Shown: positions 44,545-51,648 of the stretch, piece by piece
Position numbering within the stretch: the stretch's first letter is position 1
Layout: each line of letters starts with the position of its first letter
Source: DAHVFY01 sp040388665
Lineage (GTDB): Bacteria; Chlamydiota; Chlamydiia; Chlamydiales; Rhabdochlamydiaceae
Reading direction: 5' to 3'
Assembly: GCA_040388665.1 (NCBI GenBank)
Contig: JAZKBL010000012.1
Coordinates: 70,253-134,252, forward strand
DNA: 64,000 bases
Made by a program: the position numbers and the translations under genes
Notes under the pieces: model-generated
Told to the model about the DNA's origin: nothing
What the model saw: only the letters and a program-made list of their open reading frames with translations
Database searches by the model: none

Positions 44545-44880
44545 TCATAGTGATTTCCCCTTCCTTCGGGGCCTTCTTCTAATGGGGGTTTCGTAAAGTC
44601 TACTACGAAGATCTTCAGGAACTGCTTCGTAAGCTTTTTTCAAAAAAGCTTTCAACTCGGCTAAAAATGGATATCTGGGATTGAATTGATAAAGTTGTGT
44701 TTTTCCTTGAGCCTGCCTCACTAAAATCCCACCCTGCTCTAACCGTCCTAATGCAATCTGGATGCTATATAAAGGAATGCTCAGCTCTCTGCTCATCTGA
44801 ATAGCGTAACTTTTCTCATTGGCAGGCAAATAAAAGAGAATCTTCTCAATCACCACATTACCAAATAGCTTTTCAAGCAT
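44545..44880 (-). CDS. Winged-helix transcriptional regulator
   Basis: 111 residues from the ATG at 44880. MLEKLFGNVVIEKILFYLP starts a winged-helix domain (recognition helix near SIPLYSIQIALGRLEQGGIL, wing VRQAQGKTQLYQFN). This architecture is common in small regulators next to MNT-type nucleotidyltransferases, but none is adjacent. The C-terminus is a basic tail, PIRRRPRRKG, whose RRPRR resembles the tail of the fragment at 42514. Target genes unknown. Convergent with the XRE gene. Confidence 0.72.
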   Translation of the reverse strand: MLEKLFGNVVIEKILFYLPANEKSYAIQMSRELSIPLYSIQIALGRLEQGGILVRQAQGKTQLYQFNPRYPFLAELKAFLKKAYEAVPEDLRSRLYETPIRRRPRRKGKSL

Positions 44881-45126
44881 AACAACCAATCTTTTTAGTC
44901 ATATTACCAAAATTCTTGGTTATCAATAATAAAACAATTGAACCACCTCAAAATGAATATATTAAGAAATTGACATTTGGAGATCGATCGAAGAAAGCCA
45001 CGAAATTCTGTCCAGTGCAAGAATGAAGGGGGAGGCGATTGAGCCGGCTTCCATAAGGAACCAGATGACTCGATTGGAAAGTCTAAGACTTATGCACTTT
45101 GAGGAACATCAGCTGCGGCGTAGGTT

Positions 45127-45549
45127 TCATTTAGAATTCTTTACCATCATGATAATTTGAGGATGTGTTTTGCGAGTTTCTGCAATTCTCTCCTGTAAAA
45201 ATAAAGGAGCTTGACTCTCTGGCACTTTTTTAAATCCAATCCGATTATAAAAATCTTCAAGCCACTGATACGAAATACACCAACAAACATCGCGTTCAAT
45301 CAAGAAGTTGACCTCATTTAAAATACGGGTTCCAACTCCTTGTCTTTGAAAAATTAGGGCAATCTGCATACCCCGCAATACAAAAATGTCTTCTTCTATC
45401 GAAATACGAGCTGCTCCGATAATACGATTTTGAGATATTGCACCGATAACTCTATCTCCCTCTTCAATCTTTTTCAAATAGCCTACTGTGTTATAAAAAT
45501 CCTGAACCTCCCCGTATTTTTCTTTAAGAAGAATATCGACAATAACCAT
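45127..45549 (-). CDS. GNAT-family acetyltransferase
   Basis: 140 residues from the ATG at 45549, one base after the stop of higA, so probably coupled to the toxin-antitoxin operon. The GNAT core is visible: DRVIGAISQNRIIGAARI, ALIFQRQGVGTRILNEV (acetyl-CoA loop Q-x-x-G-V-G) and WLEDFYNRIGFKKVPES. A GNAT adjoining a HigBA pair might be a passenger or an additional toxin-type tRNA acetylase; TacT-like toxins have another layout, so this is only a possibility. The 45-kb side gap (44881-45126) contains a decayed frame I cannot identify. Confidence 0.82.
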   Translation of the reverse strand: MVIVDILLKEKYGEVQDFYNTVGYLKKIEEGDRVIGAISQNRIIGAARISIEEDIFVLRGMQIALIFQRQGVGTRILNEVNFLIERDVCWCISYQWLEDFYNRIGFKKVPESQAPLFLQERIAETRKTHPQIIMMVKNSK

Positions 45550-45550
45550 G

Positions 45551-45853
45551 TTAGACAATCACTTTTGTTTTTCGTCTAACTCTAATCAAAGGACGGATTT
45601 TTAACTTTTGAGACCGAAGCGACCATAAGTCAACAGCCATTTGTGCATTTAGCCAAAAGTCAGGTGTCGTCTCAAAAGCAGCAGCAAGCTTGAGTGCCAT
45701 TTCAGGTGTAACACTCACCTTTTCATTTACAATTCGATTGATTACTTTGTAATCACAGCCCAGATGCTCGGCAAGTTCCTTCTGCGTTAACCCCAACGGT
45801 TTCAAAAATTCCTCGCTCAGGATCTCCCCTGGCGTTGTCGGCTTCCTCTTCAT
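45551..45853 (-). CDS. higA: HigA-type antitoxin (XRE family)
   Basis: 100 residues from the ATG at 45853, which has GAGGAGGGG seven bases upstream. TTPGEILSEEFLKPLGLTQ is the diagnostic start of HigA/VapI proteins, followed by a helix-turn-helix (LTQKELAEHLGCDYKVINRI) and FETTPDFWLNAQMAVDLW. It neutralises the HigB RNase and represses the operon by family precedent. The toxin gene ends 10 bp upstream, in the usual toxin-first order. Confidence 0.93.
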   Translation of the reverse strand: MKRKPTTPGEILSEEFLKPLGLTQKELAEHLGCDYKVINRIVNEKVSVTPEMALKLAAAFETTPDFWLNAQMAVDLWSLRSQKLKIRPLIRVRRKTKVIV

Positions 45854-45863
45854 AATCCCCTCC

Positions 45864-46151
45864 TCAATGATAATCAATAATTCGCACGTCATAAGGCTGA
45901 TTATCCCAACGAAATACAATCCGCCATTGCTCATTGATCCGAATGCTATAACATCCTTTTAAATCTCCGCTTAAAGCCTCCAACCGATTACCTGGAGGAC
46001 TTCGCAGGTCCTTTAACTCGCACGCATAGTACAACATATCAAGCTTTCGTCGCACAATCGCCCGGATACTTGCCCATCCCTTCCTCGAAGGAGCTCTTCC
46101 GCTCTTAAAAAAGACCTCGAAATCTTCATCTTGAAAAGACCGTATGACCAT
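45864..46151 (-). CDS. higB: HigB-type toxin (RelE superfamily mRNA interferase)
   Basis: 95 residues from the ATG at 46151. RAIVRRKLDMLYYACELKDL, SPPGNRLEALSGDLKGCYSI and INEQWRIVFRW then VRIIDYH are the HigB signature, including the R-x-N...Q-W-R-I-x-F strand and the terminal D-Y-H. It cleaves mRNA at the ribosome when free of HigA. It is the first gene of a higB-higA-GNAT transcript. Confidence 0.93.
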   Translation of the reverse strand: MVIRSFQDEDFEVFFKSGRAPSRKGWASIRAIVRRKLDMLYYACELKDLRSPPGNRLEALSGDLKGCYSIRINEQWRIVFRWDNQPYDVRIIDYH

Positions 46152-46270
46152 CTTCAATCGCCCATTAAGCTATATATACCTCAACAAGGTATACTACACA
46201 ATAGATAATTTTCAAGAAAAAAATTAGATAGAACGACAAGAAAGCTCACGACTTAACGAAATGGAGGGTA

Positions 46271-46377
46271 CCCCCAATTGGAGCCCGAGTCAAATTTCAA
46301 AGATCTTCAAATAACACAGTGTGGGCAACACGGGCTATTCAAAGATCTTTGAAATTTGACCGGGATACGATTGGGGG
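46271..46377. repeat. Inverted repeat pair of about 40 bp
   Basis: Left arm (46271-46311) and right arm (46336-46377) share CCCCCAAT, then CCCG and GTCAAATTTCAAAGATCTT, read in opposite directions around a 24-bp centre. The right arm runs into the tRNA-Tyr-derived attachment site. A degenerate third copy (GGAACCCGCATCAAATTT) lies at about 49182-49199. It could be the end structure of a small mobile element or an integrase arm-site pair. Confidence 0.55.
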
Positions 46378-46422
46378 CGGTGTGACTCGAACACACGGAC
46401 TCCGAAGAGGAGGGATTTACAG
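46372..46422 (-). repeat. Attachment site: 3' part of tRNA-Tyr duplicated (left end of island)
   Basis: Exact 51-bp copy of the 3' part of the tRNA-Tyr gene at 51106-51156, from the anticodon (GTA) through variable arm, T arm and acceptor end. A tRNA 3' fragment of this kind is the classical footprint of integrase-mediated insertion. Confidence 0.85.
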
Positions 46423-46535
46423 CCCTTGAAAATCAATAAGTTACAACGAGCTACGCAACTTAACAGTAAGGCAATCAAAAAGATACATTAAAAAGTTTTT
46501 GGTAATTTCCTGTGAAAAATCGCCAATCCTTTTTT

Positions 46536-46748
46536 TCATTTGCACCACTGATGCACCAAATACTCTTCTCTTACAAAATCATGCGCACGCGAACATATCC
46601 TTAAAATAAGCTGTTCATTTGTTGACAAGGTGACCTTGTAAACGACTGCCACCATCGGCGTCTTGATGGTCGATGCGCTCAAAAATTGCACTTTAAAAAT
46701 GCAGCCTCTACCGATGCAAAAGGATAAGACGATCCGCCTTGCTCTCAC
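46536..46748 (-). pseudogene. Possible aminoglycoside-phosphotransferase-like N-terminal remnant
   Basis: The stretch KTPMVAVVYKVTLSTNEQLI then LRICSRAHDFVREEYLV resembles the N-lobe of APH-type small-molecule kinases (V-Y-K-V...L-I-L-K-I...R...D-F-x-R-E-x-Y). The upstream part of the frame is not homologous and the frame stops after VHQWCK, so no kinase core remains. Apart from this and the att region, 46158-46794 shows no gene. Confidence 0.35.
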
Positions 46749-46794
46749 GCTTTATTATCTTTAGCAATCATCCAGCGGTCTTTAAAAATATCTT

Positions 46795-48033
46795 TTATTC
46801 CCAGGTTACATCAACCCCGGCTTTGACATTCCCCTTCATCTTTCCAAATCGATCCTTCTTTGTCGTTGTCTCAAGTTTGTAGGTTACGGAATTTGTTTTG
46901 TTCTTAGCAGAATATTTTACAATGTGCTCTTCTTCTGACCCAGATATTCTTGTCTCTTCCGAAACCGTTTCTTTGTAATTGTTATTTTTAGGAGCAGTAA
47001 GACAATTTTCATCCAAGGAATCAAAACAAGGATGGTTTGTCGCACTGTCTTTACAAACGGAGTTATCGGCTTTTTTTAGCTCCGGTTCCGTTAAGCGCTT
47101 TGAAATTATTTCATTCTCAACTGTTTGATTTCCTTCCGCATCGCCAATGTAAATCATTTTATTCGGGTAATCGATATATAAGATTCGGCCTTCCAAGAAG
47201 TTCATCCCCAAAACGCCATCGATTTCATGCAGCTCGGAAGTGATGTCATAAAGATAAAGATCCGATCTCCCAAAATCTTTCCCCGCTATAACAAATTTTT
47301 CTGAAGTGAATATTGGCATACCATACTGACTTTTGCAGGCGTCTGTGCCTTCTACGACGCGTGAGGCTCTTAATAAAGAAACTGTGGACCCTGTGTCCAA
47401 GGAAAGTCGGATCTGTCCAATATCTGTATCGATATTCAAAAGCAATCCAGTTCTTCCTGTATTAAAAGGAACAACGAGATATTTTTCAGGAAAAAATCCA
47501 CGCTTTATCAACACATCAAGATTATTACTTTCCAATATAAAAAGGTTATGAAAATCTAATAACAGACTCATCTTTTCCAAGATTCCTCTACCTATCACCC
47601 CATTTTTATCATTAACAAGCTCCAAATCACTCATATTTGTATAAAGCGTGGTATTTTTTATAAAACCTTCATCAAGTTGTTTTACAACTACATTAGAAAA
47701 CACACTATTTCCAACAACAACTTTTGAAATTAAATAAGCATTAGAATCATAACTATTTCCCTTTCCATCCCTTCCGACTAAGACACCAACCGGTTGCTTA
47801 TCCAAACAATCCAAGATCTCCTCAGATAAAGTTAATTGAAATTTCGAACCATAATCCACATCCAATAAAAATTTAACTCCTTGAATTTCGACATCAATTG
47901 AGGGTGTTTTTGCCCGACTCATTTTCATAGGAACTATCTGCCTTCCCGAATCTTTGACACATAGAAACCAGATAAAACTTCCAATTACTCCTACAAATAA
48001 GGTGATAGCAAAGAAACGAGGAATCCGATTCAC
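46795..48033 (-). CDS. Membrane-anchored two-lobed aspartyl protease-like protein
   Basis: 412 residues. An N-terminal helix (FFAITLFVGVIGSFIWFL) anchors or exports the protein. Two retropepsin-like lobes follow: the first has FLLDVDYGSKFQLTLS (D-Y-G-S) with GVIGRGILEKMSLLLDF, the second RLSLDTGSTVSLL (D-T-G-S) with GVLGMNFLEGRILYIDY. So one chain holds both halves of a pepsin-type active site. A serine/lysine-rich stretch leads to a C-terminal beta-rich tail ending VKAGVDVTWE, similar in form to the tail of the upstream gene product. Starts within the end of the EEP gene (4-bp overlap), so the pair is an operon. Substrate unknown. Confidence 0.75.
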   Translation of the reverse strand: MNRIPRFFAITLFVGVIGSFIWFLCVKDSGRQIVPMKMSRAKTPSIDVEIQGVKFLLDVDYGSKFQLTLSEEILDCLDKQPVGVLVGRDGKGNSYDSNAYLISKVVVGNSVFSNVVVKQLDEGFIKNTTLYTNMSDLELVNDKNGVIGRGILEKMSLLLDFHNLFILESNNLDVLIKRGFFPEKYLVVPFNTGRTGLLLNIDTDIGQIRLSLDTGSTVSLLRASRVVEGTDACKSQYGMPIFTSEKFVIAGKDFGRSDLYLYDITSELHEIDGVLGMNFLEGRILYIDYPNKMIYIGDAEGNQTVENEIISKRLTEPELKKADNSVCKDSATNHPCFDSLDENCLTAPKNNNYKETVSEETRISGSEEEHIVKYSAKNKTNSVTYKLETTTKKDRFGKMKGNVKAGVDVTWE

Positions 48034-49072
48034 CAGTCGACCTCGAACGTTGTCTTAATTTGTCCAGATGTGTTCCCCTCACTGTCTTTTTCTACTTTAC
48101 CAGAAAATCCTCCTGAGAATTCAACGCCATTTTCCGTTCTGTCTCTAACTTCGATACTAGCTTCAACTGATTTATTCCCATCTATATCTTGCGTTGCAGA
48201 TACCTCGGCATGCCCTTTGCACAAAATACTGGAATCTTCTTTCAAAATGTTTGCCCAGTTGTATTCAATCGAAGAATCGAATTGGACAATTGAAAACAAT
48301 CCATTGGAGCAATTTCTCTGTTCAGCCAGATAATACTGTCCATAAATCAGCCCCTGCGGTTGAAAAAGAAGCGTCAACTGCGGTCCTAGAGCACCTTCGA
48401 TCCTGGTAAAATTGGACAATTCGATAGCTAGAGTCCCAAATTCACCGCATAAAACGAAAGGAATCGAATCTCTGGAATTCGAATAATCATCTTCTACTTT
48501 ACTGACAACAATCTCTAATAAGCCTGGATCGCTCAGCCGCGTAAGATACAAATGTCCTATAGGGTTTTCTTGGTTTAGAATCACAAAATCAAATAACCCA
48601 CAACCATCTCCAAACGGGATGAAAAGAGGATTTTCGATATGATACTTGGAAGCAATCAAGGAAATGCCTCTATCGCACGTTTCAGCATAAAAATGCGCAT
48701 ACAGATCTTTAAGTGCTCTATAATACACATATCCTTCCTGATGCGACCCGATTCCCTGCAAACACACGATATCTGCATCAGACCCCAGTATCTCCTCAGA
48801 AATATTTTGATCCACCTTCACTGTAGCATTGAAAAGGGTAAACTGACTTTTTTCGGCCACTCTTTCTTCAGCATCTCCCTCCAAATAGGCATAAGAATGC
48901 ACATGTACTTCCAGTCTTTTGTCTAAAAAACATTGGTAGGAATCATCAAACATCGATTCTTCTTCAACCCCGCTACATACAATATTAGAAACCATCTCAT
49001 CAACTTGTACAGAGTGTGCTAACAATGTGCGTCCGGTAACGAGCAATCCAAAAAAATAACTGAAGATTTCAT
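48030..49072 (-). CDS. Exported EEP/DNase-I-fold protein; apparent frameshift in the signal peptide
   Basis: The body (about 338 residues in frame) follows the endonuclease/exonuclease/phosphatase layout: SQFTLFNATVKVDQ, DADIVCLQGIGSHQEG, RGISLIASKYHIENPLFI, FDFVILNQENPIGHLYLT and FVLCGEFGTL. The metal Glu of the usual C-L-Q-E is Gly here, so activity may be altered or lost. Its last ~60 residues form a beta-rich tail ending QIKTTFEVDW. The only good start is ATG at 49072 with AGGAG five bases upstream. That frame fails after a T7 run (49056-49050); with eight T it would read MKSSVIFFGLLVTG as a signal peptide. Otherwise translation must begin at TTG 49046. First gene of a pair with the protease. 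Confidence 0.68.
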
Positions 49073-49209
49073 CATAACTCCTCTTTTCTTGAAAATCCTA
49101 GCACCTTAAATAAATTCGTGCAAAAACAAAATTGCCACCTGATCCACCCTGTAGGATCATCGATGAGGAATTAAGACTTTTGACCGGAACCCGCATCAAA
49201 TTTAATTTC

Positions 49210-49239
49210 TTGACAAATCGAGTGGTTTTTTTGTATAAA
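49210..49239 (+). promoter_or_regulatory. Sigma-70-type promoter of the AbiEi-like gene
   Basis: TTGACA (49210-49215), an 18-bp spacer and TATAAA (49234-49239), 22 bp before the ATG at 49262; AGGGG lies between them. Confidence 0.65.
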
Positions 49240-49261
49240 ACCCTTAAATATTAGGGGATAT

Positions 49262-50020
49262 ATGAAGATGCCGGAGTCAGAACTCTTTGAGATAGCGGAA
49301 AGTCAGCAGGGGTATTTCACCTTTCAACAGGCTGTTACTGCTGGGTTTAGTGATAAAAATCATGCTTATCACGTCAAATCAGGTGACTGGGTCAAAGTTT
49401 TTAGGGGTATCTATCGGCTTGCTAAATATCCGGTAGGGGAAAGGGAAGAACTTGTTCTTTGGTTCCTCTGGTCTAGAAATCGATCAAATGTTCCCCAAGG
49501 GGTATATTCTCATTATACAGCTCTTGATCTCTATGAGCTTTCAGATTACATGCCATCAAAATTACACATGACCGTTCCAATGGGATTTAGAAGAATGGCA
49601 AAAATTCCTGAGGTTTTAGTTTTACATAGAGAACAGTTGCAAGCCAATGAGATTGTGATGCAACAAGGTTATAAAATCACCACCCCTTTGAAAACCTTGA
49701 TTGATGTGCTAAATGATGGTGTGCTAGCGGAGGATCTACTAGTGCAGGCTGTTCAGGATGCTAAGAAAAAGAGACTAATCACGAAACATGCTATTGAAAC
49801 CAATAAAAGATGTCCTGCTAAAATCGCTGAAAGGCTCCTAAAAATAATGGAAGAGCCGACTACCCTTCCACTACCACCAGAGGGATGGAATGTAAAATTT
49901 GCTTTGTTAGCAAAAGAATGCGGAATCAATGAATCATTAGACCGAGCTATGGAAAGCGTTGAGGAATTTTATCAGAAGGCCGTAGTTAAAAATTTTCTAA
50001 GCGACGTATTGCTGCCTTAA
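49262..50020 (+). CDS. AbiEi-like antitoxin/transcriptional regulator
   Basis: 252 residues. LFEIAESQQGYFTFQQAVTA, VKSGDWVKVFRGIYRLAKYP and GVYSHYTALDLYELSDYMP match the N-terminal winged-helix and following domain of AbiEi antitoxins and related transcriptional regulators of type IV systems. ITTPLKTLIDVLNDG is also typical. The usual next gene, the AbiEii nucleotidyltransferase toxin, is missing: a terminase fragment follows, overlapping its 3' end on the other strand. The last residues may therefore be replaced. It has its own consensus promoter. Confidence 0.75.
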   Translation: MKMPESELFEIAESQQGYFTFQQAVTAGFSDKNHAYHVKSGDWVKVFRGIYRLAKYPVGEREELVLWFLWSRNRSNVPQGVYSHYTALDLYELSDYMPSKLHMTVPMGFRRMAKIPEVLVLHREQLQANEIVMQQGYKITTPLKTLIDVLNDGVLAEDLLVQAVQDAKKKRLITKHAIETNKRCPAKIAERLLKIMEEPTTLPLPPEGWNVKFALLAKECGINESLDRAMESVEEFYQKAVVKNFLSDVLLP

Positions 50021-50227
50021 ATTTCTCCACTCTTCAGCCGATAATCCTTTACTTGCTAGCTTCCCCATGCCTACGGCTAACATTCTAAAAGCATCTGCAC
50101 CGTGGCTAGCGAAATTGTGTAGAGGCTGTCTAGACCAGCACCCTAGTCGGTCGTTCCATTGCTTTTTGTAGCTTTCTAAGGCTGTGATTCCCTTAGCACA
50201 CTTGATCTCATCAAACCAGCAGCTTTT
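49997..50227 (-). pseudogene. Phage terminase large subunit, C-terminal remnant
   Basis: The frame reads SCWFDEIKCAKGITALESYK, KQWNDRLGCWSRQPLHNFAS, HGADAFRMLAVGMGKL and ends EEWRNLRQQYVA-stop. H-x-x-S-H-x-A-D-A-F-R is the diagnostic end of tailed-phage terminase nuclease domains. Only about 76 codons survive. It overlaps the end of the AbiEi-like gene and abuts a GNAT fragment on the opposite strand. Confidence 0.8.
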
Positions 50228-50353
50228 AAAGAGATTGATTCCGATCTGAACCAGGCATTAATGGTCGTAGAAGACAACAAGAAAATCATCGGCACCTGTC
50301 ATCTGACCTACATACCCTCGATTACTTTCCAAGGCGGAAAAAGATTAAATATT
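50219..50353 (+). pseudogene. GNAT acetyltransferase fragment
   Basis: About 45 codons: AAFKEIDSDLNQALMVVEDN, KKIIGTCHLTYIPSITFQGG, KRLNI. V-V-E-D-N-x-K-I-I-G-T-C-x-L is the central strand pair of small GNATs. Start and acetyl-CoA loop are missing. It ends exactly where the MITE-like half begins. Confidence 0.65.
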
Positions 50354-50427
50354 AGAGTTCTTCTAAAACTTCGGTAATTTTGGGAAGCTAAAATTTGTGA
50401 AGCTAAAAATAGACATGTCGGGAACAA
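50350..50427. repeat. Left half of the MITE-like palindrome (second copy)
   Basis: 78 bp matching 8678-8755 at 74 positions, stopping exactly at the tip of the central stem (CGGGAACAA). The loop and right half are absent; XRE-gene sequence follows, sharing GAACAA at the junction. Confidence 0.8.
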
Positions 50428-50490
50428 GTTGCTAAAAAGCTCGCCAAAGTTCTCCGCATTGATGTTGCATTATTGACAGATGACATCTAA
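50422..50490 (+). pseudogene. XRE regulator C-terminal fragment
   Basis: 22 codons, EQVAKKLAKVLRIDVALLTD then DI-stop, closely related to the end of the XRE gene at 44251-44523 but with a different last stretch, so it comes from a paralogue. It is fused to the half palindrome through the six-base microhomology GAACAA. Confidence 0.7.
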
Positions 50491-50491
50491 G

Positions 50492-50923
50492 TTACGAAAA
50501 AATACAACTGTCTTGTGAATACTCGTTAATTCTTTGAGCAGCTGCAGCACGTTGAAGTTCAATGAATCCTTCGCGACTCATAGAATGGCAAGTTGATCGA
50601 TCATGAGGAAAAACTACACGTGGAGCAGATACGCGAATATTTGCTAAATAAGCTTCATTTAAGCGAGTAAGAGAGGCTTTAGCATTCTCAAATAATTTAA
50701 GAGATAAGCGAAGGAAAGAATTGCCTTGAAATTCTTTCTCTATCTTTTCTATAAACGATCCTAAAGGCATTTCACCACTAGGTGGATCCATTTTGATTTC
50801 TTCCCAAAACTTTTTCAGGTAGTCATCCACACGCTTCCCGCAATCTTTCGAACTCGCAGAAATCTCCTGCAATTCGTGAATACAACAAGTTGAAAAATCA
50901 CGTACTTCTACTAAACCACTCAT
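50492..50923 (-). CDS. Hypothetical island protein
   Basis: 143 residues, no recognised family. Helical and cysteine-containing at the N-terminus (FSTCCIHELQEISASSKDCG), acidic in the middle, with a conserved-looking RVVFPHDRSTCHSM near 105 and a C-terminal helix ELQRAAAAQRINEYS. AGAAGGAAG lies just before the ATG, a good ribosome-binding site. No signal peptide. It is the last gene before the right attachment site; the 182 bp between it and tRNA-Tyr show no further gene I can support. Confidence 0.6.
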   Translation of the reverse strand: MSGLVEVRDFSTCCIHELQEISASSKDCGKRVDDYLKKFWEEIKMDPPSGEMPLGSFIEKIEKEFQGNSFLRLSLKLFENAKASLTRLNEAYLANIRVSAPRVVFPHDRSTCHSMSREGFIELQRAAAAQRINEYSQDSCIFS

Positions 50924-51105
50924 TTCTTCCTTCTCTTTTAATTTTTATAGATACCACTAAGGGCGGCAAGCCGACCCCATGAGGGATCATCTGCTGGAAT
51001 TGAGGAGATCTTTCGATAGATTTAAAAAAACGCGACGCAAGTAATCTCAATGAGCGTTCTTTAAAAGCTGCGAAAGAGAACTCAGTTACAGCGATGATAA
51101 CAAAA

Positions 51106-51187
51106 TGGGGGCGGTGTGACTCGAACACACGGACTCCGAAGAGGAGGGATTTACAGTCCCTTGCAATTGCCACTATGCGACACCCCC
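51106..51187 (-). tRNA. tRNA-Tyr (GTA)
   Basis: 82 nt with a long variable arm (class II). The acceptor stem GGGGGTG pairs with CGCCCCC, the anticodon GTA sits in GGGACTGTAAATCCC, and the T arm contains GTTCGAGTC. Its 3' part is the attachment site of the island on its downstream side. It lies 15 bp downstream of tRNA-Thr on the same strand. Confidence 0.95.
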
Positions 51188-51202
51188 GAAACAGGAAAGA
51201 TA

Positions 51203-51275
51203 TGCTGGAGAAAGGAATTGAACCCTCAACCATCCGATTACAAGTCGGGCGCTCTACCAATTGAGCTACTCCAGC
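51203..51275 (-). tRNA. tRNA-Thr (TGT)
   Basis: 73 nt. The acceptor stem GCTGGAG pairs with CTCCAGC, the D arm has AGCTCAATTGGTAGAGC, the anticodon TGT lies in GACTTGTAATC, and the T loop is GTTCAATTC. Probably cotranscribed with tRNA-Tyr. Confidence 0.95.
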
Positions 51276-51323
51276 ACGAGGAAAGATGAAAGTGTAACAA
51301 AGTGTTGATTTTGTTACAAGAGT

Positions 51324-51557
51324 CTACAGTTCATTTTCTGGAGCAGGAGGCTCTTTATGCTCTGGAAGCGCCTCTAGAGGCTTTTTTTGGAAAAAACTAG
51401 TCCCAATTTTTGTCGCTTTATTAAGGATTGGTGTTTGATTTCCGGAAGAAATAATTGTAGCATCAAATTTTTTACGAGTTACTTTTTCCTCACAGCACTT
51501 CTTGAACTTTTTGCCAGACCCGCAAGGGCAAGGATCGTTACGGCCTACTTTATGCAT
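51324..51557 (-). CDS. SEC-C motif protein
   Basis: 77 residues from the ATG at 51557 (GAGG six bases upstream). MHKVGRNDPCPCGSGKKFKK then CC is a complete SEC-C zinc motif (C-x-C-x8-C-C form), as at the end of SecA and in many small proteins. The remainder is disordered and ends in a proline- and acid-rich tail. SEC-C motifs bind zinc and often SecB or nucleic acid; the role of this short protein is unknown. An in-frame upstream ATG at 51590 lacks a ribosome-binding site. Confidence 0.85.
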   Translation of the reverse strand: MHKVGRNDPCPCGSGKKFKKCCEEKVTRKKFDATIISSGNQTPILNKATKIGTSFFQKKPLEALPEHKEPPAPENEL

Positions 51558-51648
51558 TACAACCTCGAGGTTAAGGAGAAAAAGATACACCTTGAAAGCT
51601 TTTTAATAAAGGAATAAACTCTTACACGATATAACGCATTAAATATTT

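Larger units (their letters stand above)
46372..51156. mobile_element. 4.7-kb genomic island inserted at tRNA-Tyr
   Basis: Bounded by the 51-bp direct repeats 46372-46422 and 51106-51156. Contents: a kinase-like remnant, a protease/EEP operon, an AbiEi-like gene, phage terminase, GNAT and XRE fragments, half of a MITE-like palindrome and a 143-residue unknown gene. No integrase or other mobility gene survives, so this is a decayed or non-autonomous element. The presence of terminase points to prophage or satellite ancestry for part of it. Confidence 0.75.

Noticed and set aside
44890..45126. Plus-strand frame with RSIEESHEILSSARMKGEAI, possibly a decayed gene
   Set aside because: Vaguely like a Fic-type N-terminus, but no catalytic motif or start can be found, so I do not call it.
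50898..51260. 120-codon open frame on the minus strand
   Set aside because: It reads straight through tRNA-Tyr and tRNA-Thr; the apparent protein is a shadow of the tRNA genes.
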